18,782 nucleotides of DNA from Leptospiraceae bacterium (GTDB lineage: Bacteria; Spirochaetota; Leptospiria; Turneriellales; Turneriellaceae). Below are positions 7,300 to 15,150 of the stretch, one piece after another; positions within the stretch are counted from its first letter, which is position 1; each line of letters starts with the position of its first letter. The stretch is taken from contig JAEUSA010000448.1 of assembly GCA_016788945.1 (NCBI GenBank), forward strand, positions 1 to 18,782, written 5' to 3'. The notes under the pieces were generated by a model, which did no database searches, was not told the DNA's origin, and saw nothing but the letters and a program-made list of their open reading frames with translations. The position numbers and the translations under genes are program-made.

Positions 7300-8177
7300 T
7301 TGCCGTGCATTATGCGAATCGTCTGCGCATGGAGCTCAACAGTATCAGCGAGATTGCGTGCATAACCTCCCGCGGGCAGCACGACCAGCGGCACCTGGGG
7401 CATGAAGTTGTGCACCATCCGTTCGCGGCGTGCAATGCCTTCTTTTGTCAGGCGCAGACCGCCGAGCGCGTCGTCGCGATAGATATCGACACCGGCAATG
7501 TAAAAAATCAGTTCGGGATCAAATTCATTCTCAATCGCCTTCAAGTTTTCGGCAAGCAGGGCAAGATACTCATCGTCACCCAAATGCGACTCAAGATTCA
7601 CATCTCTCGTCGATTGCTGCTTAACGGGATAATTATCGCGTTCGTGCATCGAGAACGTGTACGACAGGTCATCTCCCTTCAGAATATGCGCAGTGCCGTT
7701 TCCCTGGTGCACATCAAGATCGACGACAAGCACTCTGAGCTGAGGCCGTTTTTGTCTCAGTGCGCGCACAGCAATCGCCGTGTCGTTGAGAAAGCAGAAC
7801 CCTTCGGCGTGATCGGCAAAAGCATGGTGAAACCCGCCGCTCAAATTCGAGGCTACACCGTGTTTGAGCGCGAGTTCGGCGGCAAGAATCGTACCTTGCG
7901 CCGCGGTGCGCACTGCTTCGACGATACGTCGATCGATCGGCACCTCGGCGCGTTGCGTTACTTCGGTGAGTTTCGCACCGAGAAAATCGTGCAGATAGCG
8001 CTTCGTGTGCACCAAAGCGAGTGTGGCCTCTTCGGCAACCTCGGGTGCATGCCAGTTCCAACGTTCATACTTCAGTGCGTCATAGAGCATGCGATACTTC
8101 GCTGCCGACATGATATGCCCATAATCGGACAAATCGTAGAGAACCGAGTAGACGAGTTCGCGGCTCTTGCGCTTCAC
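7296..8177 (-). CDS. Histone-deacetylase-family (HDAC/AcuC/APAH) zinc deacetylase
   Basis: The 293-residue arginase/deacetylase-fold enzyme removes acetyl groups from an amine; bacterial relatives act on acetylpolyamines, acetyl-CoA synthetase or other acetyl-lysine substrates. The motifs are intact. The catalytic His pair H117-H118 lies in GGFHHAFADHAEGFCFLND, the zinc ligands D155 and H157 in DLDVHQGNG, the third ligand probably D236 in AGVDIYRDDALGG, and the transition-state Tyr Y272 in PAGGYA. The GGFHHA...GFCFLND pattern is closest to the class IV (HDAC11-like) style, by eye. The start is GTG at 8177, overlapping the cutA stop (GTGA). Its own stop overlaps the next gene as ATGA. A long open frame on the opposite strand is a shadow of this gene. 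Confidence 0.92.
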   Translation of the reverse strand: MKRKSRELVYSVLYDLSDYGHIMSAAKYRMLYDALKYERWNWHAPEVAEEATLALVHTKRYLHDFLGAKLTEVTQRAEVPIDRRIVEAVRTAAQGTILAAELALKHGVASNLSGGFHHAFADHAEGFCFLNDTAIAVRALRQKRPQLRVLVVDLDVHQGNGTAHILKGDDLSYTFSMHERDNYPVKQQSTRDVNLESHLGDDEYLALLAENLKAIENEFDPELIFYIAGVDIYRDDALGGLRLTKEGIARRERMVHNFMPQVPLVVLPAGGYARNLADTVELHAQTIRIMHGK

Positions 8178-8494
8178 GGCTTGTTGGCGCAGAACGTCCG
8201 GAACCGCTCCGAGCCGAACGATGCATCGATGACCGTCATTTCAGGAAAACGGTAAGGATGGCGGTGCATGACATAGTCTTCGATTTTTTCCAGATTTTCG
8301 CGCTTGGCTTTGATGATAATTTTGACCTCTTCGTCGAGGTTAATTTTGTTCTCCCAGCGGTACAATAAGGTTGTACCCGGAAACAGCGTGCCGCTGATAA
8401 TAAGGCCGGCCTCGAGCATATTGGTTATGAGCTCTTCGGCGACGTCGGTATCGTTGATGGCGGTAAAAATGACGATCTCGTTACTGGTGGACAT
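8174..8494 (-). CDS. cutA: CutA1 divalent-ion tolerance family protein
   Basis: This small 106-residue protein is of the CutA1 family, which forms very stable trimers with a ferredoxin-like, PII-resembling fold. Copper tolerance is the historical function, but the true role is unsettled. Family marks include the N-terminal IVIFTAINDTDVAEELITNM (alpha/beta start), LYRWENKINLDEEVKIIIKA (the YxWxGxIxxxxE segment, with Asn replacing the usual Gly) and HPYRFPEM (the HPYexPEi motif) near the C-terminus. The length is normal. It is the first gene of a three-gene minus-strand unit with the deacetylase and the 262-aa protein, each pair overlapping by 4 bp. It is divergent from homoserine kinase, 98 bp between starts. 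No clear Shine-Dalgarno is seen before its ATG. Confidence 0.93.
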   Translation of the reverse strand: MSTSNEIVIFTAINDTDVAEELITNMLEAGLIISGTLFPGTTLLYRWENKINLDEEVKIIIKAKRENLEKIEDYVMHRHPYRFPEMTVIDASFGSERFRTFCANKP

Positions 8495-8592
8495 GGCGCA
8501 GCATCGCTCTGCTACCGGCAGCGTAAAGCGCGTATTCGGAGCCTGCAGTCAAATTTACTTGTAGGCGGGTTTTTAACCCCGTTTTTGACCGG

Positions 8593-9576
8593 GTGTCTTT
8601 GCGCATCTCTGTACCTGCCAGCACAGCCAATCTGGGCCCCGGATTCGACATCTGGGGCATAGCGCTCGACCTGCGCAACGATTTTGTCTGCGATAAAGCG
8701 AACCGCAGCGACGGCAGCATACGCTTGAGCTTCTTGCCCGGCCCTTCAGGTGCCGTGGCGGCGAGTGCACTGCCCAAGAAGGTCGACAGCGACAATCTTT
8801 TCGTGCGCGCGTATAACCACCTGCTCAAAAAGGCCGGTCAAAACCCGGTAGCCTATGATGTGCAAGTACTCGTTAATGTGCCTTTCAGCCGCGGTCTCGG
8901 TTCATCAAGCACCGCAATTCTGGCTGGTTTGACACTCGCCAATGAAACCTTGCGCCGCGAGCACGAAATGGCTTACCGCATCGAACAGTTACTCGATTTT
9001 GCTCTCGAGTTCGAACCCCACCCCGACAACCTGACGGCGGCTTTGTTTGGCGGCTGGAATTTATGCCTGCCCGCAACCACCACGGCCGAATCTGCAGAAG
9101 GTGGCCCTTCGTTTATGCGCCTGCCACTCAAAGTACGAGCACCCATAAAAATTGCAGGGATTATCCCCGACCTTAAACTCGAGACCCGTGATTCGCGCGG
9201 CCTCATACCGGTTAGTGTATCACGAGCAGATCTGATTTTTCAGACCTCGCGTGTGGCCGCTTTGGTATACCTGCTGCAAAAAGAGACGCTTTCGCCTGCA
9301 GATACGCTCAGTTTCCGCGCGGCGATGGAAGACCGCATGCACACGGGGCAGCGCGCACACCTTATTCCAGGCATGTTCGAAATCTTCGACGATTGGTATC
9401 GTGACGGCGCCTACGGTTGTTTTCTTTCTGGCGCGGGCTCGACGCTGCTTGCCTTCTGGCCGCAGGGCACCGACCTATCGACGCTCGACCTCGGGCGCCG
9501 CATGCGTGAAAAAAAGGTCGCATCGGTGTCGCGTGAGTTCCAGATTGATCAGAACGGCCTGATGGTCTTGGCCTGA
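8593..9576 (+). CDS. thrB: Homoserine kinase, GHMP kinase family
   Basis: The 327-residue cytoplasmic kinase phosphorylates homoserine with ATP in threonine synthesis. It has the GHMP kinase layout. The N-terminal VPASTANLGPGFD motif (about 7-19) is diagnostic of ThrB. The ATP-binding loop is PFSRGLGSSSTAIL (about 97-110), EPHPDNLTAALFGG supplies the HPDN homoserine-kinase motif, and the C-terminal motif is GCFLSGAGSTLLAF. The start is GTG at 8593; the frame upstream contains no better start before a stop at 8524-8526, and the family N-terminus begins here. Shine-Dalgarno complementarity is poor. Other threonine genes are not in the window; an aldolase gene follows after 43 bp, with a hairpin overlapping the thrB stop. 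Confidence 0.95.
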   Translation: MSLRISVPASTANLGPGFDIWGIALDLRNDFVCDKANRSDGSIRLSFLPGPSGAVAASALPKKVDSDNLFVRAYNHLLKKAGQNPVAYDVQVLVNVPFSRGLGSSSTAILAGLTLANETLRREHEMAYRIEQLLDFALEFEPHPDNLTAALFGGWNLCLPATTTAESAEGGPSFMRLPLKVRAPIKIAGIIPDLKLETRDSRGLIPVSVSRADLIFQTSRVAALVYLLQKETLSPADTLSFRAAMEDRMHTGQRAHLIPGMFEIFDDWYRDGAYGCFLSGAGSTLLAFWPQGTDLSTLDLGRRMREKKVASVSREFQIDQNGLMVLA

Positions 9577-9598
9577 AGATCGAAATTGGTCTTCAGGC
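9571..9598 (+). terminator. Hairpin over the thrB stop codon, possible weak terminator or attenuator
   Basis: A perfect 9-bp stem, GCCTGAAGA at 9571-9579 and TCTTCAGGC at 9590-9598, encloses a 10-base loop and contains the thrB stop codon (9574-9576). Only two T residues follow, so it is not a textbook intrinsic terminator. The palindrome TTCTGCAGAA at 9599-9608 comes immediately after. It may protect the mRNA end or reduce read-through into the aldolase gene. Confidence 0.35.
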
Positions 9599-9619
9599 TT
9601 CTGCAGAATGCACCGATAA

Positions 9620-10438
9620 ATGAACATGCGGCATAATCCTGAAATTATTGCAGAGCTGCGTCGTCGGCTCCTTGGTCTACAGCAAAACAATGTCGTCGTA
9701 GCCTTAAAAACAGGCACTGAAGTCGAAGACATGGACTTTGCCGAAATCGCGCTGATGCGCGAAGTTTCGCGCGATAACGGCCGAAATTTCATGCCGCTGG
9801 TAGTCAAAATAGGCGGCCCTGAGGCCCGCCGCGACATACGCGACTGCTTGGCCACCGGTGTCGACGTGATTCTTGCCCCGATGGTCGAAACGGTCTATGC
9901 CCTCACTAACTTTGTTGAAACCGCCCGCCTGCTTATGAAAGAAACAGGCCGTGAAGCGCGTCTCGCGATCAACCTCGAAACCGGCACTGCCGTGCGTAAC
10001 CTCGACGCGATGATTGCTTCGAGCGCATTCGCCGCACTTTCCCAAGTGACCATCGGCCGCGGCGATCTGTCAAAGAGCATGCACCTGTCGGTCGACGACG
10101 AAGAAGTTCTCACCGCAACGCGCAACGTACTGACAAAACTCAACCGCCAGAATAAACTGACCTCAGTCGGCGGAGGACTCAGCGTACACAACATCGTGCA
10201 CATGTCAGAAATTCTACCCTCGAACCGCTTTAACACACGCCACATCGTATTTGAAAACTCCGAAGCGTTTGCGCGCGACGCTGCGCGCAATTTGTCTGAA
10301 GGTTTATACTTCGAGCAGGCACTCTATGAGGCGCTGGCACAGATGAATCCTTCACGCGCGGCATTTTACGCCGAACGTAACAGGCAGCTTGAAGAAAGGC
10401 TTCCCGTCCTGAGAATCCGCCGCACTGCGGCGATGTGA
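9620..10438 (+). CDS. HpcH/HpaI aldolase / citrate lyase-type TIM-barrel enzyme
   Basis: The 272-residue cytoplasmic protein of the pyruvate/PEP-utilising TIM-barrel superfamily (HpcH/HpaI aldolase, CitE) makes or breaks carbon-carbon bonds beside a Mg-bound enolate. Evidence is the pattern VVKIGGPEARRDIRDCL, VILAPMVETVYAL, the putative metal ligand E120 in INLETGTAVRNL and the second ligand D149 in IGRGDLSKSM. The N-terminal LKTGTEVEDMDFAEI and KIGGPEA segments recall a subfamily sometimes found in polysaccharide loci, from memory and not certain. The substrate is unknown. The start is ATG at 9620; a second ATG two codons on is also possible. It lies 43 bp after thrB and 22 bp before the flavoprotein gene, so the three are probably one transcript, although their functions do not obviously connect. 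Confidence 0.8.
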   Translation: MNMRHNPEIIAELRRRLLGLQQNNVVVALKTGTEVEDMDFAEIALMREVSRDNGRNFMPLVVKIGGPEARRDIRDCLATGVDVILAPMVETVYALTNFVETARLLMKETGREARLAINLETGTAVRNLDAMIASSAFAALSQVTIGRGDLSKSMHLSVDDEEVLTATRNVLTKLNRQNKLTSVGGGLSVHNIVHMSEILPSNRFNTRHIVFENSEAFARDAARNLSEGLYFEQALYEALAQMNPSRAAFYAERNRQLEERLPVLRIRRTAAM

Positions 10439-10460
10439 CCAGACACGGGTTCTTTCACCA

Positions 10461-11510
10461 ATGAAAATTGCCGTTATCGGCGGCGGCTACGCCGGTATCG
10501 CCGCGGCAATCGAACTCAACAGGCTCGGTTTTGGCCGACAGACAACGCTATTCGATAAGCGATTGCGGCATCAGAAAATCACCCAATGGCATAAACTCGC
10601 GCGCGGCCGGCATGCCGAACACTACGAAGTGGCGTTCAACCACCTCGCCGAGCGCTTCAATTTCAATTTTGCCCATCGCGGCGTCAGCATCGATGCCCTG
10701 CTCGCAGACAGCGACAACGAACTCGCAGGTAATTTTGACGCGATCATCATCGCGCAAGGTTCGCACACACCGGCGAATCCGCCGGGTGTTCTCACACTCG
10801 ACCAGTTGCGCGACGATCACGCCAGCCAGCATCTTGTAATGAACATGACGGGCAAAAATATCGCGGTCATCGGTGGTGGCCCGACGGGAGTACAGTTTGC
10901 TTTCGAGTTTGCCGCGCGCGGCAACGAAGTCGACCTCTATGAAGCGCGCGATCGCCTGCTGCCCACCTTCGATTCGGCGTTAGGGCTGAGCGCCGTGGCC
11001 GCGGCAAAAAGAAAAAATATTTCGCTGCATCTCATGACAGAATTTCTCGAATTTGCCGGTGGCAAAATCGTTTGCCGCAACAACACGGCGGGTGGCGGCG
11101 TCGAGAAGCGAGATGCCGATCATGTGCTTTTCGTGCCCGGTGTGAAATCCACCCCTGCATTCACCTGCGACCAGTTCGGCCGGCTCGAGTACCGCAGCGA
11201 CCGACGCTTTTATGCGGCAGGCGATAACAGCTATTTTTCGGGGCGTGGATTAAATACGAAGAGTGCGCAGGCGGCAGTACGCAAGGGGCAACACGTTGCG
11301 CGCACGGTCATCGCCGATCTCGAAGGTAAACCGGTTGAAGAATACGCATATCCCGAGCTCGGCTATTTTGTTTCTCTCGGCACGGACGATGCCGTCGGCT
11401 ATTTGTTATCGCAGAAAACGGCTTTTTCTGGGCGTGCCGCGCTCTTTATGAAAGAGATGATCGAACGCCAGTACAATCTGTATTTGCAGGGTTTTCCCGT
11501 TTACCCCTGA
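10461..11510 (+). CDS. NDH-2-like FAD-dependent pyridine nucleotide-disulfide oxidoreductase
   Basis: The 349-residue flavoprotein has two Rossmann folds. The FAD-binding GGGYAG is at residues 7-12, the NAD(P)H-binding IGGGPTGVQFAFE at about 137-149, and the C-terminal FAD motif FYAAGDNSYF at 250-259. The tail GYFVSLGTDDAVG followed by KEMIERQYNLYLQGFP resembles type II NADH dehydrogenases and AIF/FSP1-like enzymes, which pass electrons from NADH to quinones. There is no redox CxxC, so it is not a thioredoxin-reductase type. At 349 residues it is shorter than the usual 400-430 of NDH-2 and shows no C-terminal membrane anchor, so quinone reduction is an inference. The stop lies 4 bp from the stop of the convergent gene. 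Confidence 0.85.
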   Translation: MKIAVIGGGYAGIAAAIELNRLGFGRQTTLFDKRLRHQKITQWHKLARGRHAEHYEVAFNHLAERFNFNFAHRGVSIDALLADSDNELAGNFDAIIIAQGSHTPANPPGVLTLDQLRDDHASQHLVMNMTGKNIAVIGGGPTGVQFAFEFAARGNEVDLYEARDRLLPTFDSALGLSAVAAAKRKNISLHLMTEFLEFAGGKIVCRNNTAGGGVEKRDADHVLFVPGVKSTPAFTCDQFGRLEYRSDRRFYAAGDNSYFSGRGLNTKSAQAAVRKGQHVARTVIADLEGKPVEEYAYPELGYFVSLGTDDAVGYLLSQKTAFSGRAALFMKEMIERQYNLYLQGFPVYP

Positions 11511-11514
11511 GATC

Positions 11515-12447
11515 TTACAGTTTCAGCGCGGCGATTTTTTTCCCCATCATCGCAGAAACCTGTTCGGGCAGCTTTTCTACCTTGCTGGCCTGCTTAGGCG
11601 ACTTGTAGGTTTTACCCGCCGTGAGGTATTTTAAAAATTCACTGTGCGCGATCTTCAACGCATCGGTATAATCTGCACTCGTCAGTGCGGGTTTACTTTT
11701 ATCTTCGCTCAGTAACAGCTCGCTCATGCCAAAGCGCGATAGTCCATGCGTAAAGAACCGAACCCTGCCCTCGCTGTCAAAAAAATTGAATCCAGAAACA
11801 AGGTGCGTGTTCAACAACCGGTCATTGCGGTGAAAGTGCGCCAGACCCGCGCGCACACTTTCGGGCGGCACGAATAGAAATATATCGGGGTCGACAATGC
11901 CGGCGAAACGCTTCGCATCAAGAAACAACGCCACGCTGTAGGCCATAAGCAACGCTTCGATTTTGCCGAGCGCAGTTAAGCCCTTCAGCGGCACGATGAG
12001 GCGCACGAAAAATAGCTGCGAGAGCGCGCGCGATTTTTCCCCGTGGTCATAGGGCGAAATCGTGACGATGCTGCGCGTTGCATCAGAAATATTGCCTTTA
12101 TAGCCTTCGAAGAAGATGCGCCGTGAATCTTTCAGACGCCGGTCGGCGGTCAGAATACCCCGTGGAGAAGTATTAGCGGCAGAACGCGGCCCGATCTGCA
12201 AATTGAGGTGAATACCCCAGAGCTGGCGCAGGCGGCGCAACATATTGATGCCGTTATAGTGCGTCTGCGCGTCATAAAGAGCCCAGATTTCGGCTTTATC
12301 GCCAGTGCCACCGGTTTTGGCTACGCCTCCTTTTCCCGGATACTGGTTATGCAGAAAAATCTTCTCAAACTCGGCATCGGCAAATGTGGCATCAAGCGGC
12401 TGATCCGCTTCGCGAAAGAACATGTCGCCCAAGTCATGCGGCGCCAT
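11515..12447 (-). CDS. Protein of unknown function downstream of an MMPL exporter
   Basis: The 310-residue protein has no recognised domain, signal peptide or clear membrane segment. Visible features are a Gly-rich stretch near residue 38 (PGKGGVAKTGGTGDKAE), a central hydrophobic helix (about 160-180, ALGKIEALLMAYSVALFLDA), FFDSEGRVRFFTHGL, and a lysine-rich C-terminal 50 residues. The ATG at 12447 is the first start after an in-frame stop at 12463-12465; an ATG eight codons later (12423) is possible. No good Shine-Dalgarno is visible. It follows the MMPL gene after 62 bp and is the last gene of the minus-strand unit begun by the acyl-CoA dehydrogenase, so a lipid-related role is suggested by position only. 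Confidence 0.7.
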   Translation of the reverse strand: MAPHDLGDMFFREADQPLDATFADAEFEKIFLHNQYPGKGGVAKTGGTGDKAEIWALYDAQTHYNGINMLRRLRQLWGIHLNLQIGPRSAANTSPRGILTADRRLKDSRRIFFEGYKGNISDATRSIVTISPYDHGEKSRALSQLFFVRLIVPLKGLTALGKIEALLMAYSVALFLDAKRFAGIVDPDIFLFVPPESVRAGLAHFHRNDRLLNTHLVSGFNFFDSEGRVRFFTHGLSRFGMSELLLSEDKSKPALTSADYTDALKIAHSEFLKYLTAGKTYKSPKQASKVEKLPEQVSAMMGKKIAALKL

Positions 12448-12509
12448 GCAGCGAAAAGGAGATTACCAGCCTACCGCAAAGACCGAGCGAAGTAGGCCTT
12501 GAAAACCTT

Positions 12510-15149
12510 TTAAGAAGCTTTTTTGCGGGCTTTTTTCTTTGCCGGCGTTTTGCGTTTGGGCTTCGCCGCTGCCGTGATTTTTTCTGCACTGACCGCCGGG
12601 CTAGCCGCCGGTAATGCCGTCGCTACCGCAGGGCGCTGATCTTCACGCAGGCCAAGATAGGCCGTCATGAAGATGAGGGCAAATGCAAGGCAGCAGATTT
12701 CACCGATGACCGCCATCAGACCGAAAGAAGCCATCGCCTGATTTTTCGCCCAAAGCATCGTACCATAACCAATGATCGTCGTCCACGAGCAGAGAAAGAC
12801 CGCCGACCCGGTGCTGGTCACAGCCTCACGAATCGAGCGTTCATGATCGACTTTGTAACGGTAATAGATATTAATCGCATAATCGACGCCGATACCGATA
12901 GTGATCGGTATGGTGATGAAATTGAAGAAATTAAGTTTGATGCCAAAAATATAGAGCGAGGCGATGAAGGCAAACATGCCGAATGCGAGAAACGCATAGA
13001 CGAACACGAATTCTTTCAAGCGGCGAAAGCCAAACCAGATCAAACCGCCCACGGCGAGGAAACAGAAGATCGTCACCACTGGTCCCTCGGCCGCGACGTT
13101 GCCGAGAATATCGATAAAGATCATCGACTCGCTGGCAAACAGCACCTTTCCTTTAGAGAGCTCGCGGCCTGTCGCGAGTGTGACCGCGCTGCCGATTTCT
13201 TTGCCGATCTGAATGATATCGAGCACGTTCGAGAGCACTGCATTGTTGCTTGCACCGACAAAAATCACGCGACCTAAAGTGCCATCGACCTCGCGAAAAT
13301 AACGCAGCACCATTTCGGGCAGCTGGTCAGTACTGAACGGGTCATGCTTCAGAGCTTTGAGTGCAACCTGCCCCCATTCGCGCTCTTTTGCTGACATCAG
13401 CGACAGGTATTTCGGCAAAAACAAGCGGCGTAGTTCTTTGATTATGGCAAATTTTTCGTCTTGTTGTTGCGGGAAAAACTGGTCAAGCCAGCGTACCGAA
13501 CTGATAAACAGCGGTTTTCCCGCCGCTTTCGCATCGGCAATTTTCTTTTCGAGCGCCAGCGCCGTGCGGTGCGCGTCTTCGCGGTCGTGCGCTATCAGCA
13601 TCGACGCATTGGAGCCGTTGCCGAGCACCGTATCGATGCGGCGCATGAAGTATTGCTCGCTGCCCGCGCCCTCGGTCACCTTGATTGTCAGCTTTTTCAG
13701 ATCATATTCAAAACGGTCAACGCGTGCGTAGAGGTATGTTCCGGCAATGGAGAGCGGAACAATAATGTACAATGAATAGGTAAAAATCTTGCGGTAGCGG
13801 TGGACGAAATTGGCCAGCGCGCGCGCATTGTCGCGTTCAATGAAGCGGCGTATTTTGCCTTTGTTCTGCGGCCGCCAACGCTCAAATAGCGCGGTAAAAC
13901 ACGGCAGCGTAATCGTGAGTGCCAGCCAGCACATGACCATGCCGATGCCGCCGATAAAACCGAACTGTGAGAAACCGCGAAATGTCGTCACTGAAAGAAT
14001 CGAATAAGAGATCGAGGTGGCGAACGCCGCCATGAACGTTGCCGAAATTGTGTAGAACACAGAGCGTTTCAGCGCCTGATTAAATCGTGTTCCTTTGCCG
14101 CGCTCTTCGAGATAACGCGCCATCTGAATGAGACCGAAATTGATGCCGTTGCCGACGATGATCGAGGCAAGAAAAGCTGTCTGTTGGTTGAGGTAACCGA
14201 TCTTGAAGTAGGTAATCGCAAACGTGACCAGAATACCGAAAAGAACGCCCGCGCATAACATCGCGACCATGCGCATCGAGCGGTAATAGAGCCAGATCGA
14301 CGCGAGCACAAGAAAGATCGCGAGCGCCGCGGTTTCGACCGTGTCTTGAATGACGCTGGCAAAATTCTGCAGCAGCGAAACGTAAGTGCCCGCAAGGCCT
14401 ACTTCCATCTGCGGGTGAAATTTTTTCGGATCAAGCTTGGCGATATCGGCCGTCAGCCGGTCGATGATCGTACGCGAAAATTTCTGGTCCGCCGCATCGC
14501 CCGTCGGGCGAATAATCATCGCGAGGTTTGTTCCGTCGGCGTTGGTAAAATAACTTTCTTTGTTGGCGCCGAACGGATTTTCCGATTTGTATTTGTCAAA
14601 AATCTTCTTCAGAACCTTTTTTAATCCCGCATCGGGATTCGACTCTTCGAGGTCGAGCCCGACCGCGCTCAGGCGCGTCTTTTCCATGCGTTTTTTGAGC
14701 GCCGCACGCAACTCTTTGAGCTCGTCGACGCTCAGATAATAAAATAGGCGTTCTTTGAAGAACGTTTCGGTTGCGCGCGTGTTGAAGTCGAAAAACTTGA
14801 TCAGGTCTTTCGGGTATTTTTCTAACAGCTCTGCTAAACTGTGCGCAAATTTCTTGTTGGCGGCAAAATCGGGCGAATGGATGGAAACAAAAATATTGCC
14901 GACACCGCCGGTTCTTTCGGTTGCTTCTTTGACGTGCAGCACGCTGCGGTCATTTTCTGGCAGCAGCGTGGCAAAGTCGGTGCGCACGTCCTGGAATAAC
15001 TGCACGGTGAAATACGACGCGGCAATGCCGACCGCGAGCACACCCAACAGAATTTTGCCCGGTGAGCGGCGTATGCGCGCAACCAGCTTGAGCTGAAGAG
15101 AGAGAAACCTGCGGCGAAATGTGTTGAGCTTCTTTTCGGGTACCTGCAA
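12510..15149 (-). CDS. MMPL/RND-family exporter with a basic C-terminal tail
   Basis: The large inner-membrane transporter has the twofold RND/MMPL plan: TM1 near residue 40, a long periplasmic loop (about 50-270), a block of five TMs, then a repeat of the same pattern in the second half. The TM4-equivalent motif is GNGINFGLIQMARYLEERG from residue 333; the TM10-equivalent is GIGVDYAINIYYRY from 752. Relatives export lipids or hopanoids. I start it at TTG 15149 (879 aa), because AGAAGG sits 7 nt upstream within the end of the dehydrogenase gene. An alternative TTG at 15182 would add 11 residues and overlap that gene by 32 bp. The last 45 or so residues are Ala/Pro/Lys-rich and end in a strongly basic, histone-tail-like run, unusual for this family. 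Confidence 0.9.
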   Translation of the reverse strand: MQVPEKKLNTFRRRFLSLQLKLVARIRRSPGKILLGVLAVGIAASYFTVQLFQDVRTDFATLLPENDRSVLHVKEATERTGGVGNIFVSIHSPDFAANKKFAHSLAELLEKYPKDLIKFFDFNTRATETFFKERLFYYLSVDELKELRAALKKRMEKTRLSAVGLDLEESNPDAGLKKVLKKIFDKYKSENPFGANKESYFTNADGTNLAMIIRPTGDAADQKFSRTIIDRLTADIAKLDPKKFHPQMEVGLAGTYVSLLQNFASVIQDTVETAALAIFLVLASIWLYYRSMRMVAMLCAGVLFGILVTFAITYFKIGYLNQQTAFLASIIVGNGINFGLIQMARYLEERGKGTRFNQALKRSVFYTISATFMAAFATSISYSILSVTTFRGFSQFGFIGGIGMVMCWLALTITLPCFTALFERWRPQNKGKIRRFIERDNARALANFVHRYRKIFTYSLYIIVPLSIAGTYLYARVDRFEYDLKKLTIKVTEGAGSEQYFMRRIDTVLGNGSNASMLIAHDREDAHRTALALEKKIADAKAAGKPLFISSVRWLDQFFPQQQDEKFAIIKELRRLFLPKYLSLMSAKEREWGQVALKALKHDPFSTDQLPEMVLRYFREVDGTLGRVIFVGASNNAVLSNVLDIIQIGKEIGSAVTLATGRELSKGKVLFASESMIFIDILGNVAAEGPVVTIFCFLAVGGLIWFGFRRLKEFVFVYAFLAFGMFAFIASLYIFGIKLNFFNFITIPITIGIGVDYAINIYYRYKVDHERSIREAVTSTGSAVFLCSWTTIIGYGTMLWAKNQAMASFGLMAVIGEICCLAFALIFMTAYLGLREDQRPAVATALPAASPAVSAEKITAAAKPKRKTPAKKKARKKAS

Positions 15150-15150
15150 A

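Noticed and set aside
7305..8255. A 316-codon open frame on the plus strand opposite the deacetylase
   Set aside because: It is a shadow: the minus-strand frame has all HDAC motifs and 4-bp overlaps with both neighbours, while the antisense product has no recognisable domain.
8567..8579. Small hairpin GGGTT-TTT-AACCC upstream of thrB
   Set aside because: A 5-bp stem with a 3-base loop is within chance expectation and has no clear role.
12469..12497. Inverted repeat GCCTAC/GTAGGC between the MMPL gene and the 310-aa gene
   Set aside because: Only 6 bp with a 17-base loop and no T-run; too weak to call a terminator.
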